DNA from: Pseudomonas sp. Z8(2022)
GTDB taxonomy: Bacteria > Pseudomonadota > Gammaproteobacteria > Pseudomonadales > Pseudomonadaceae
Length of the DNA: 64,000 bases
NCBI RefSeq assembly: GCF_025837155.1
Contig: NZ_CP107549.1
Coordinates: 1,984,001-2,048,000 of the forward strand
Direction of reading: 5' to 3'
Shown: piece after piece, positions 44,865 through 52,483 of the stretch
How positions within the stretch are numbered: the first letter of the stretch is position 1
Layout: each line of letters opens with the position of its first letter
Made by a program: the position numbers and the translations under genes
Notes under the pieces: generated by a model
The model's input: the letters and a program-made list of their open reading frames with translations, nothing else
What the model was told of the DNA's origin: nothing
Databases searched by the model: none

Positions 44865-45136
44865 CTACGCCAACGTCCCTGCGCAGCGCCGCCGGCCAGC
44901 TCTTCGTGGACTGGTCGGACGGCAGTCACAGTCAAATCGCCCACGCCCGTCTGCGCGCTGCCTGCCCTTGCTCGCAATGCCGCGCTGCACGCCTGCGTGG
45001 GCGTATCGACCTGGTACTGGTCAACATTCGTCTGCAGGCCGTCAATGCGCAGGGCTATGGTGCGCAACTGGTTTTCAGTGATGGTCATGACCGTGGCATC
45101 TACCCCTGGGACTACCTTCGCGAGTTGTCTGCCTGA
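44861..45136 (+). CDS. DUF971 (gamma-butyrobetaine hydroxylase-like N-terminal) protein
   Basis: 91 residues starting at a GTG that overlaps the preceding stop (GTGA). Typical DUF971 pattern: LFVDWSDGSHSQIAHARLR, then CPCSQCR (three Cys) and YGAQLVFSDGHDRGIYPWDY. The cysteine triad and a conserved His/Asp in SDGHD resemble the zinc or iron site of the GBBH N-terminal domain, and DUF971 proteins are linked to Fe-S cluster biogenesis (ApbC/Mrp context). A role in supplying metal or clusters to the ferredoxin partner is possible. Last gene of the operon. Confidence 0.85.
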   Translation: MTTPTSLRSAAGQLFVDWSDGSHSQIAHARLRAACPCSQCRAARLRGRIDLVLVNIRLQAVNAQGYGAQLVFSDGHDRGIYPWDYLRELSA

Positions 45137-45398
45137 GTTCCGGCAAGCCTCGTTTCCCCGCCTCATCGTCGCCAACGACGAGCTGAATAGCAGCCTCGGC
45201 AATAGGCGCTGCCTCGTTTGCCATGTGGCTCTACCGCCTTGCAGCAAATGGCAAATTGCCTTCCCAGCGGTATATGCCTAGGATTCGTCAATTCCGATTG
45301 TCATGCCGGACGCCTCTGAAGCGCAGAGAGAGGCGTGCAGATTCGCGCTAGCCCGCCGATGCTCGGCTCCTGTTGCCACTTTCGACTTACGCGAACCC

Positions 45399-46568
45399 AT
45401 GGTCACTACCATCATTCTCGGCATGCTTTGCGTGCATTTGCTCTGCTTCTCCATGATGTTCCTGCTGATCAGCACGCGGCTGAAGGGCAAGACGATGGGC
45501 ATGGAGATCTTTGCGCTGGGCAATCTTCTGCTTGGACTTGCCTACATCCTGCAACTGCTCGAGGGGCAGGCAGGGTGGGGGCTGATGAATCTGATCAACC
45601 ATACGCTGACGCTTAGCGCACCTTTCGCTTACGTCCTGGGGGCCATGCGCTTTTTCGAGCGTCCGACACCGGTGCTGCGTCCGCTGCTCATGCTGGTGGT
45701 CGTCTATACCGCGGCACAGGTGCTGATGCAGTGGTGGTTCGGCGAGGCGGCGCGTCACGCCATGCTGGCCGGTATCTGCGCACTGCTCTTTCTGGGCATG
45801 ACGGTAGCCGTGATATATGCCGGCCGTAGTTTTGCCCGGGACCTGCGCGTCGAGATGATCGTGTTTGCCGTGCTGATCAGCGGCATCTGCGCGCTCAACG
45901 CCATCAAGTTCGCGATGATCGTCGAAGGCGGTATGGCCGCGCTGGATATGAACAGCGGCTTTCAGAAAATCTTCTATATCTACATGTCGTTCCTGGCCAC
46001 CGTATTGCCGCCGTGCGCGGTCTGGCTGGTGCTGCGTCGCCTCACAGATGAGCTGCGCAGCCTGGCGGCGCATGACCCGCTCACTCGTTTGCTCAACCGG
46101 CGTGGGCTGATGGACGCCCTGGCGGCGCAATTTCGCTTGCGCATGGCTGGTCCTGCTTACCTGCTGATCATCGATATCGATCACTTCAAGCACATCAATG
46201 ACACCCATGGCCACAAGGTCGGTGATCAGGTTCTGTGCCATGTTGCCGATGTGCTCAAGTCCACCGCTCGCCAAGGTGACCTGATCTGCCGTCTGGGCGG
46301 CGAGGAGTTCGTGGTCATCGCCCTGGAGACGGACAAGGCCGGTGTCATGCGCATGGCGGAGCGCATGCGTGCCGTGATCGAGCATATCGAGGTGCCTGGT
46401 ACCGGCCAGACGCACCCGGTCCGCTGCACGGTAACCATTGGTGTATCGGATGGCTTCAACTCTGTTGACGCCTTCGACGGGGCGTTGCAGAGCGCCGATG
46501 CCGCGCTGTACCGCGGCAAGACGGCTGGGCGTAACCGGATCGAATGGGCGCTGGCGGTCGAGGCGTGA
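45399..46568 (+). CDS. Membrane-bound diguanylate cyclase (GGDEF)
   Basis: 389 residues from the ATG at 45399; the frame extends to 45303 but those 32 residues look non-coding. The first 190 residues hold about six hydrophobic helices, a membrane sensor. The GGDEF domain follows (HDPLTRLLNRRGLMDALA), with active site GGEEF (RLGGEEFVVIAL) and an intact allosteric I-site RQGD five residues upstream. Makes cyclic di-GMP from GTP and is product-inhibited. Its signal is unknown. No operon partner. Confidence 0.93.
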   Translation: MVTTIILGMLCVHLLCFSMMFLLISTRLKGKTMGMEIFALGNLLLGLAYILQLLEGQAGWGLMNLINHTLTLSAPFAYVLGAMRFFERPTPVLRPLLMLVVVYTAAQVLMQWWFGEAARHAMLAGICALLFLGMTVAVIYAGRSFARDLRVEMIVFAVLISGICALNAIKFAMIVEGGMAALDMNSGFQKIFYIYMSFLATVLPPCAVWLVLRRLTDELRSLAAHDPLTRLLNRRGLMDALAAQFRLRMAGPAYLLIIDIDHFKHINDTHGHKVGDQVLCHVADVLKSTARQGDLICRLGGEEFVVIALETDKAGVMRMAERMRAVIEHIEVPGTGQTHPVRCTVTIGVSDGFNSVDAFDGALQSADAALYRGKTAGRNRIEWALAVEA

Positions 46569-46628
46569 CAGCTTCGCACGGCTGACGAATAATCCCTGGC
46601 ACCTCGCTTTCAGCCTGCAGAGACCTTC

Positions 46629-47507
46629 ATGAGCGCCAAGCTACCGCCCCTCGTCTTGTCCATTCAGTCGCATGTTGCCTGGGGGCATGTCGGCAACGCC
46701 GCAGCGGTTTTCCCTTTGCAGCGGCTCGGTTTCGAGGTCCTGCCGATTCACACCGTGCAGTTCTCCAATCACACCGGTTATGGTCAGTTTCGCGGCCAGG
46801 TGTTCGGCGCCGAACACGTGCGCGAAGTGCTGCTCGGGCTGCGTGAACGTGGCGTGCTGCCGCGCCTGTCCGCCGTGCTGTCCGGCTACCTGGGCGATGC
46901 CGATACGGGGCGGGTGATTCTCGAGGCGGTGGGCGAGATTCGCCAGCACAACCCGGCAGTGCGCTACCTGTGCGACCCGGTGATGGGCGACGTCGGGCGT
47001 GGCGTGTTCGTCAACCCGGCAATTCCCGATTTCCTGCGGGATCAGGCCATTCCCTTCGCCAATATCATCACGCCCAACCAGTTCGAGTTCGAACTGCTGA
47101 CCGGCTCGAAACCGGCCAACCTGCAGGAGGCGGTGAAGATCGCCCGGCAGTTGCGTGGCCGTGGCCCGGATGCGGTGATCGTGACCAGCCTGGCGACGCC
47201 GGATATCCCTGATAGCGAACTGGGTACGCTGGCGGTGAACGGTGAGGGCGCCTGGCTGGTGACCACGCCACGCCTGGCGCTGCATCCGCTGCCCAACGGC
47301 ATGGGAGACGTGTTCTCGGCCACGCTGCTGGGCCGGTTGCTGGCCGGCCAGGCGCTACCGCAAGCACTGGAGCAGGCTACGGCCACGCTCTACGCACTGG
47401 TCGAGCAGACCGAAGACGGTGCCCGCGACCTGCCGCTGGTGGCCGCGCAGGAGCAGATCGTGGCGCCGACCACGCGCTTCGTTACGCGACAGATTGCCAG
47501 CGCCTGA
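46629..47507 (+). CDS. pdxY: Pyridoxal kinase PdxY
   Basis: 292 residues. Ribokinase-like fold with SIQSHVAWGHVGNAAAVFPL at the N-terminus, typical of PdxY, NIITPNQFEFELLTGSKP and the C-terminal catalytic/ATP motif LPNGMGDVFSATLLGRLLAG with Asp. Phosphorylates pyridoxal in PLP salvage. Found alone; not linked to the PLP-dependent desulfhydrase operon. Confidence 0.93.
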   Translation: MSAKLPPLVLSIQSHVAWGHVGNAAAVFPLQRLGFEVLPIHTVQFSNHTGYGQFRGQVFGAEHVREVLLGLRERGVLPRLSAVLSGYLGDADTGRVILEAVGEIRQHNPAVRYLCDPVMGDVGRGVFVNPAIPDFLRDQAIPFANIITPNQFEFELLTGSKPANLQEAVKIARQLRGRGPDAVIVTSLATPDIPDSELGTLAVNGEGAWLVTTPRLALHPLPNGMGDVFSATLLGRLLAGQALPQALEQATATLYALVEQTEDGARDLPLVAAQEQIVAPTTRFVTRQIASA

Positions 47508-47682
47508 CCCTGACGCAGAAGCCTTCACAGCAGGCATCAGCAACTGAGAGATCAGCGGCCTCGTTACCCGGCATTTTCATTTTTTCTTTGAAACTCCTGT
47601 TGCTTATCGCCACTTTTTTCATGCTTCGGCATGGTTCAGACTAGCGCCCATTCGCGTCATCCAATCCATCAGGAGGTTATTC

Positions 47683-48333
47683 ATGAGCCCCGTTTCCTTC
47701 GCGCGTCAGCGTTACACCACCAAGGCCTACGATGCCAGCCGCCAGGTGGACCAGGCGATCATCGACGAATTGCTCGAACTGCTGCGCCTGTCGCCGTCGT
47801 CGGTCAACTCGCAGCCGTGGCACTTTGTCGTGGCAAGTACCGCCGAGGGCAAGGCGCGCCTGGCCAAGGGCGCACAGGGCGGTTTCGCCTATAACGAGCC
47901 GAAGATTCTCAACGCCTCGCACGTGATCCTGATCTGCGCCCGCCGCGACCTCGACGATGCCTACCTGGCGGAGGTGCTGCAGCAGGAGGCCGACGACGGC
48001 CGCTTCCGTGATGATGCGGCGCGCACCACCCAGCACAACACCCGCACCAGTTATGTCGAACTCCACCGTGGCCTTGGCGACATGCAGCACTGGACGGAGA
48101 AGCAGGCCTATCTGGCACTTGGCACCCTGTTGTTGGGCGCCTCAGCCAAGGGTATCGACGCTACGCCAATGGAGGGCATCGACCGTCAGGCGCTGGACGA
48201 GGAGCTGGGGCTGGACGCCCAGGGCCTGACCAGTGTGGTAGCAGTTGCGCTGGGCTACCGCAGCGACAGCGATTTCAATGCCGCGCTGCCGAAGTCCCGT
48301 CTACCTGCCGAGCGGGTGTTCACCCACCTCTAA
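47683..48333 (+). CDS. Oxygen-insensitive NAD(P)H nitroreductase, NfsB-like
   Basis: 216 residues, the length of E. coli NfsB. The start RYTTKAYDASRQVDQAII and LRLSPSSVNSQPWHFVVAST place FMN contacts as in NfsB, and PKILNASHVILICARRDLDD follows. Dimeric FMN enzyme reducing nitroaromatics and quinones. AGGAGG precedes the ATG by 6 bases (near 47672). Confidence 0.9.
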   Translation: MSPVSFARQRYTTKAYDASRQVDQAIIDELLELLRLSPSSVNSQPWHFVVASTAEGKARLAKGAQGGFAYNEPKILNASHVILICARRDLDDAYLAEVLQQEADDGRFRDDAARTTQHNTRTSYVELHRGLGDMQHWTEKQAYLALGTLLLGASAKGIDATPMEGIDRQALDEELGLDAQGLTSVVAVALGYRSDSDFNAALPKSRLPAERVFTHL

Positions 48334-48340
48334 GCGCGTT

Positions 48341-48393
48341 GCCCCTCCGTGCCAGTGCGCAGAGGGGCCGGGCTGCCGCTCATTCCGGCAGCC
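48341..48393. terminator. Double hairpin between convergent genes
   Basis: GCCCCTC...GAGGGGC (48341-48368) and GGCTGCCG...CGGCAGCC (48371-48393) lie between the nitroreductase and the convergent RidA gene; the second includes the RidA stop codon. No long T-run, so a bidirectional terminator is likely but unproven. Confidence 0.5.
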
Positions 48394-48775
48394 TGGCGAT
48401 CACCTTGATCTCGAAGTCGAAGCCGGCCAGCCAGGTCACGCCAACCGCAGTCACGTTCGGGTAGGGGGCCTGGCCCCAGTAATCGGCCACCACTTCCCAG
48501 ATGGTTTCGAACTTCGAGTGCGGTTCGACCATGAATATCGTGGTGTCGACCACATCATCGAAGCTGCAACCCGCTGCGTGGAGAATCGCATTCAGGTTGG
48601 CGAAGGCGAGGCGAACCTGATCCGTCAGATCGGGTTCGGGCGAGCCGTCCTTGCGGCTGCCGACCTGGCCGGATACGAACAGGAAACCGTTGGAGCGAAC
48701 CGCTGGCGAGTAGCGGTGAAGTTCGTACAGGTCATGGCGCTCTGCCGGGAAAACCACATCACGTTTGCTTGTCAT
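48380..48775 (-). CDS. RidA/YjgF-family protein
   Basis: 131 residues from the second of two adjacent ATGs, spaced 5 bases from GAGG. It has the RidA fold: SPAVRSNGFLFVSGQVGSRK, then ANLNAILHAAGCSFDDVVDT and PYPNVTAVGVTWLAGFDFEI. The Arg of the imine-deaminase active site is not in its usual place, so this is likely one of the non-RidA (Rid4-7-like) subfamilies. Divergent from a LysR gene with an inverted repeat between. Confidence 0.85.
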   Translation of the reverse strand: MTSKRDVVFPAERHDLYELHRYSPAVRSNGFLFVSGQVGSRKDGSPEPDLTDQVRLAFANLNAILHAAGCSFDDVVDTTIFMVEPHSKFETIWEVVADYWGQAPYPNVTAVGVTWLAGFDFEIKVIARLPE

Positions 48776-48871
48776 CATTGCCTCGTCGAGGGCCAATGCG
48801 GCCCGCTGTTGTCGATGACGCCACTCTAGGAGTGCCACCGAAGCGGATAAACGAGCAACTCTGGTCATGAC

Positions 48872-48890
48872 TGTTTGTAGAATCCAAACA
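48872..48890. promoter_or_regulatory. Inverted repeat, candidate LysR operator
   Basis: TGTTTG and CAAACA, a perfect 6-base dyad with 7-base spacing, between the divergent RidA and LysR genes and 24 bases before the LysR start. Confidence 0.45.
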
Positions 48891-48914
48891 ATCAATGATC
48901 GAGAGAGACGTGAA

Positions 48915-49838
48915 ATGGACCGTTTCGATGCGATGCAGGCTTTCGCCCGGGTGGTGGAAACCGGCAGTTTCACCAAGGCAGCTGCGACCCTGCACATGAG
49001 CAAGACCAGCGTGACCCAGCTGCTCCAGCAGCTGGAAGCGCGGCTGCGTGTGCGCCTGCTCAACCGCACTACGCGCAAGGTCAACGTCACGGCTGATGGG
49101 GCTGCCTACTACGAGCGTGTGGTGCGTCTGCTGGCGGATGTCGACGATGCCGAAACCAGCCTGTCTAGTGCCTCGCTGGCCCCGCGTGGTCGTTTGCGCG
49201 TGGATGTGCCCAGCCCCTTTGCGCGCATGCTGCTGATTCCGGCGCTGCCCGCCTTTTACGCACGTTATCCGGAAATTCAGCTGACCCTGGGTGTAAGCGA
49301 CCGAATCATCGACATCATCGGCGAGAACGTCGATTGCGTGGTGCGTGGCGGCGAGATCACCGACCAATCGCTGGTGGCGCGTCACGTGGGGGATCTGCAA
49401 CTCGGCGTCTACGCCACACCGGGCTATCTGCAGCGAGTGGGAACTCCTTCTCATCCACGTGAGCTGGAGTCGGCCGGGCACAGTACGGTGGGGTTCCTCT
49501 GGTCACGAACGCGCAGGGCCTTGCCCTATGCGATGCAGCGGGGAGAAGAGCGCATCGAAGCGCAGGGCCGCCCGCTGTTGACCGTCGATGACGGCAATGC
49601 CTACCTGGCCGCAGGGCTGGCGGGGCTGGGCATGCTCTGGTTGCCGCACTACATGGCCAAACCGCACCTGGCCAGTGGCGAACTGGTGCGCCTGTTCGGC
49701 GACTGGCAGATGACGCCGATGCCGATGTACCTGGCCTTTGCGCCTAATCGCCATGTCAGTGCCAAGCTGCGGGTATTCATCGACTGGGTGGTGGAGCTGA
49801 TGGCCGAGCATGCACCGGTGTCGTCGAGACCTGAGTGA
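48915..49838 (+). CDS. LysR-family transcriptional regulator
   Basis: 307 residues from the ATG at 48915 (GAGAGAGACG upstream). HTH at 1-60: MDRFDAMQAFARVVETGSFT, then KTSVTQLLQQLEARL. It belongs to the same broad branch as the regulator at 4672 (both have GRLRVDVPSPFAR-like and ENVDCVVRGG-like segments). Probably controls the divergent RidA gene. Effector unknown. Confidence 0.9.
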   Translation: MDRFDAMQAFARVVETGSFTKAAATLHMSKTSVTQLLQQLEARLRVRLLNRTTRKVNVTADGAAYYERVVRLLADVDDAETSLSSASLAPRGRLRVDVPSPFARMLLIPALPAFYARYPEIQLTLGVSDRIIDIIGENVDCVVRGGEITDQSLVARHVGDLQLGVYATPGYLQRVGTPSHPRELESAGHSTVGFLWSRTRRALPYAMQRGEERIEAQGRPLLTVDDGNAYLAAGLAGLGMLWLPHYMAKPHLASGELVRLFGDWQMTPMPMYLAFAPNRHVSAKLRVFIDWVVELMAEHAPVSSRPE

Positions 49839-49939
49839 CCGGCCGGCGAGGCGTGATGCCTTGATCGGTGTTCTGCAAACGCACCGGGCCTCGTGGGAGC
49901 GGCAACGCGCTTTGATTCACGAGAATCCGATTGACTCTT

Positions 49940-49977
49940 GAGAATGATCGTTCTACGTTCTGAGAACGATCATTCTC
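49940..49977. promoter_or_regulatory. Large TetR-type double operator
   Basis: GAGAATGATCGTTCT and AGAACGATCATTCTC are perfect 15-base reverse complements, separated by 8 bases. Each arm is itself a quasi-palindrome (AGAAYGATCRTTCT), so two dimer sites are likely. It ends 13 bases before the TetR start, so autorepression is expected. Confidence 0.8.
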
Positions 49978-49990
49978 TACGGTCAAGAAC

Positions 49991-50581
49991 ATGTCTGACG
50001 ATGCTTCCCTGCAACACCGCCTGCTACAGACCACCGAAAGCCTGATCTATGCCGGCGGCATCAATGCCACCGGCATGGACGCCATCGTCAAGGCTTCGGG
50101 GGTGGCGCGCAAAAGCATCTATCGCCTCTATCCGACCAAGGAGGCGCTGGTCGCAGCCGCGCTGCGCGAACGTGACGAACGCTGGATGCAGTGGTTCATC
50201 GCGGGCACCTCCGCCGGCTCGCCGGGCGAGCGCTTGCTGGCGGCATTTCCGCTATTGCGCAGCTGGTTTCAGACACCCGATTTTCGCGGCTGCGCCTTTA
50301 TCAACGCGGCTGGCGAGATCGGCGATCCCGACAGTGAGATCCGCGCCGTGACGCAGTTGCACAAACAGCGGCTGCTGGCCTATCTGCAGGAGCTGACCAC
50401 GGCCTGCGGCTTTGCCGAACCCGAGGAGATGGCGCGGCAGTTTCTCCTGCTGATCGACGGCGCTACCGCCCTCGCCATGGTCACCGGTCAGGCCGATGCT
50501 GCCGACAGTGCCGGCCGCACTGCGCAACTGCTTCTGCAAAGCCTGTCGCCCAGCGATGGGCACAATTCCCCGCAAGCCTGA
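49991..50581 (+). CDS. TetR-family transcriptional regulator
   Basis: 196 residues. HTH at about 10-55: NATGMDAIVKASGVARKSIY then RLYPTKEALVAAALRERDER. The C-terminal half (GSPGERLLAAFPLLRSWFQT, GCAFINAAGEIGDPDSEIR) matches the TetR_C group that regulates small stress or xenobiotic operons. The double palindrome immediately upstream is its probable operator. The DUF1348 gene follows by 9 bases, in the same operon. Confidence 0.9.
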   Translation: MSDDASLQHRLLQTTESLIYAGGINATGMDAIVKASGVARKSIYRLYPTKEALVAAALRERDERWMQWFIAGTSAGSPGERLLAAFPLLRSWFQTPDFRGCAFINAAGEIGDPDSEIRAVTQLHKQRLLAYLQELTTACGFAEPEEMARQFLLLIDGATALAMVTGQADAADSAGRTAQLLLQSLSPSDGHNSPQA

Positions 50582-50590
50582 GGTGCCGCC

Positions 50591-51070
50591 ATGTCGTCCA
50601 ATCCTGAAGTACATCCGCCGCTGCCGCCGTTCACCCGCGAGAGCGCCATCGAGAAAGTCCGCCTGGCCGAGGATGGCTGGAACAGCCGCGACGCCGGCAG
50701 GGTGGCGCTGGCCTACAGCCACGATACGTGCTGGCGCAACCGCTCCGAGTTCATCAATGGCCGCGATCAGGCACGCGCGTTCCTCGAGCGCAAGTGGGGC
50801 AGGGAGCTGGAGTACCGGCTGATCAAGGAGCTGTGGGCATTCACCGACAACCGTATCGCCGTGCGCTATGCCTACGAATGGCGTGACGATTCCGGTAACT
50901 GGTATCGCTCATACGGCAACGAGAACTGGGAGTTCGACGCCAACGGGCTGATGATCAATCGTTACGCCAGCATCAACGACCTGCCGATCCAGGAGTCCGA
51001 GCGCAAGTTCCGCTGGCCTCAGGGGCGGCGTCCGGACGATCATCCGGGTCTCTCCGAGCTGGGGCTGTGA
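50591..51070 (+). CDS. DUF1348 / SnoaL-like NTF2-fold protein
   Basis: 159 residues. Typical DUF1348 motifs: [20 protein letters not shown] and [20 protein letters not shown], with [23 protein letters not shown]2-like fold, cavity-forming, no known enzyme activity. It is co-transcribed with the TetR repressor gene, so probably induced by a small molecule. AGGTGCCGCC precedes the ATG. Confidence 0.87.
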   Translation: MSSNPEVHPPLPPFTRESAIEKVRLAEDGWNSRDAGRVALAYSHDTCWRNRSEFINGRDQARAFLERKWGRELEYRLIKELWAFTDNRIAVRYAYEWRDDSGNWYRSYGNENWEFDANGLMINRYASINDLPIQESERKFRWPQGRRPDDHPGLSELGL

Positions 51071-51139
51071 TCGCGTCAGGTGGGTGCGCCGCATTGCTGC
51101 TTTAATGCGTACTGAACCCGAGCCGCGAGAGCTTTCCGG

Positions 51140-52051
51140 ATGAATCGCAACGACCTGCGCCGCGTCGACCTGAACCTGCTGGTGATCTTCGAAACCCTGA
51201 TGTTCGAGAAGAACCTTACCCGCGCGGCCGAGAAGCTGTTTCTCGGCCAGCCGGCGGTCAGCGCGGCACTGGCCCGCTTGCGGGATCTGTTCGATGATCC
51301 GTTGCTGGTGCGCAACGGCCGCAGTTTCGAGCCGACCGCGCGGGCGCTGGCGATTCTCAAGGAGCTGCAACCGGCGATGGACACCATCTCGGGTGCGGTA
51401 AGCCGTGCCCGCGAGTTCAACCCGGCGACCAACCGCGACACCTTTCGCATCGGTCTGTCCGATGACGCCGAGTTCGGTCTGTTTCCGGCCTTGCTCAATC
51501 GGATCCGTGAAGAGGCGCCGGAGGTGGTGATCGTGGTGCGGCGGGTCAATTTCCTGCTGATGTCGCCGATGCTTGCCTCGGGGGAAATCTCCGTGGGCGT
51601 CAGCTATACCACCGAGCTGCCGGCCAACGCCAAGCGGCGCAAGTTGCGCGAGATGAAGGTCAAGGTACTGCGTGGCGACGACCGCCCGGGGGCGCTGACG
51701 CTGGACGAGTACTGTTCACGTCCGCATGCGCTGGTGTCGTTCTCGGGAGATCTGAGCGGCAATATCGACAACGATCTGGCGCGCCTGAACCGGTCCCGTC
51801 GCGTGGTGCTGGCGGTGCCGCAGTTCAGTGGTTTGCGCTCGATCATCGCCGGCACGGAAATGCTCGCTACCGTGCCGGACTTCGCCGCGGCAGCGCTGAT
51901 CGAGGGAACCAGTCTGCGCGCCGATGATCCGCCATTCGAATTGGTGAATTCGGAGCTCTCCATGGTCTGGAGCGGGGTGACCGACAACGATCCGGCCGAG
52001 CGCTGGCTGAGAAGCAAGATCGTCGAGTTCATGGGCGAACCTGGCGCCTGA
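51140..52051 (+). CDS. LysR-family transcriptional regulator (NodD/LeuO-like branch)
   Basis: 303 residues. HTH 1-65: MNRNDLRRVDLNLLVIFETL, then TRAAEKLFLGQPAVSAALAR and LFDDPLLVRNGRSFEPTARA. The opening VDLNLL... and DDPLLVR are characteristic of the NodD/LeuO subgroup. Target not apparent: the next gene is convergent and the previous operon has its own repressor. Confidence 0.9.
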   Translation: MNRNDLRRVDLNLLVIFETLMFEKNLTRAAEKLFLGQPAVSAALARLRDLFDDPLLVRNGRSFEPTARALAILKELQPAMDTISGAVSRAREFNPATNRDTFRIGLSDDAEFGLFPALLNRIREEAPEVVIVVRRVNFLLMSPMLASGEISVGVSYTTELPANAKRRKLREMKVKVLRGDDRPGALTLDEYCSRPHALVSFSGDLSGNIDNDLARLNRSRRVVLAVPQFSGLRSIIAGTEMLATVPDFAAAALIEGTSLRADDPPFELVNSELSMVWSGVTDNDPAERWLRSKIVEFMGEPGA

Positions 52052-52056
52052 GTGCG

Positions 52057-52335
52057 TCAGTCGCGAAAGAACACCTGGATCAGGTGGTAGCCGAACTGGG
52101 TCTTCACCGGGCCGTGTACTTCACGCAGCGGTTTCTTGAAGATCACCTGATCCACCGCCCGTACCATCTGTCCGGGGCGCACTTCGCCGAGGTCACCGCC
52201 TTTCTTGCCGGAAGGGCAGGTGGAGTGCTTGCGCGCCAGTACATCGAAGGCCTCGCCAGCGGCGATGCGCTTCTTCAGTGCCACGGCTTCCGCTTCGGTC
52301 TTGACCAGGATGTGGCGGGCCATTGCCTTTGCCAT
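52057..52335 (-). CDS. ppiC: Parvulin-type peptidyl-prolyl isomerase, PpiC-like
   Basis: 92 residues, a single parvulin domain: ARHILVKTEAEAVALKKRIA, then FDVLARKHSTCPSGKKGGDL and GPVKTQFGYHLIQVFFRD. It matches cytoplasmic PpiC in length and motifs. The start at 52335 has GAGGA 9 bases upstream. Cis-trans isomerase of prolyl bonds. Convergent with the LysR gene, divergent from the PilU-like gene. Confidence 0.93.
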   Translation of the reverse strand: MAKAMARHILVKTEAEAVALKKRIAAGEAFDVLARKHSTCPSGKKGGDLGEVRPGQMVRAVDQVIFKKPLREVHGPVKTQFGYHLIQVFFRD

Positions 52336-52483
52336 TGATGGGGTCCTCAATTCTGTCAGGGCGCTATTGTGCCAGTATTTGTTGCGCCAGCAGAATGACG
52401 CCAATTTTATGGGGTGTGCATCATCCGCGATGCGGGCGAAACATGTCCTATGGTTTTTCAATCGTATTAACGGAAGCGCCGTC

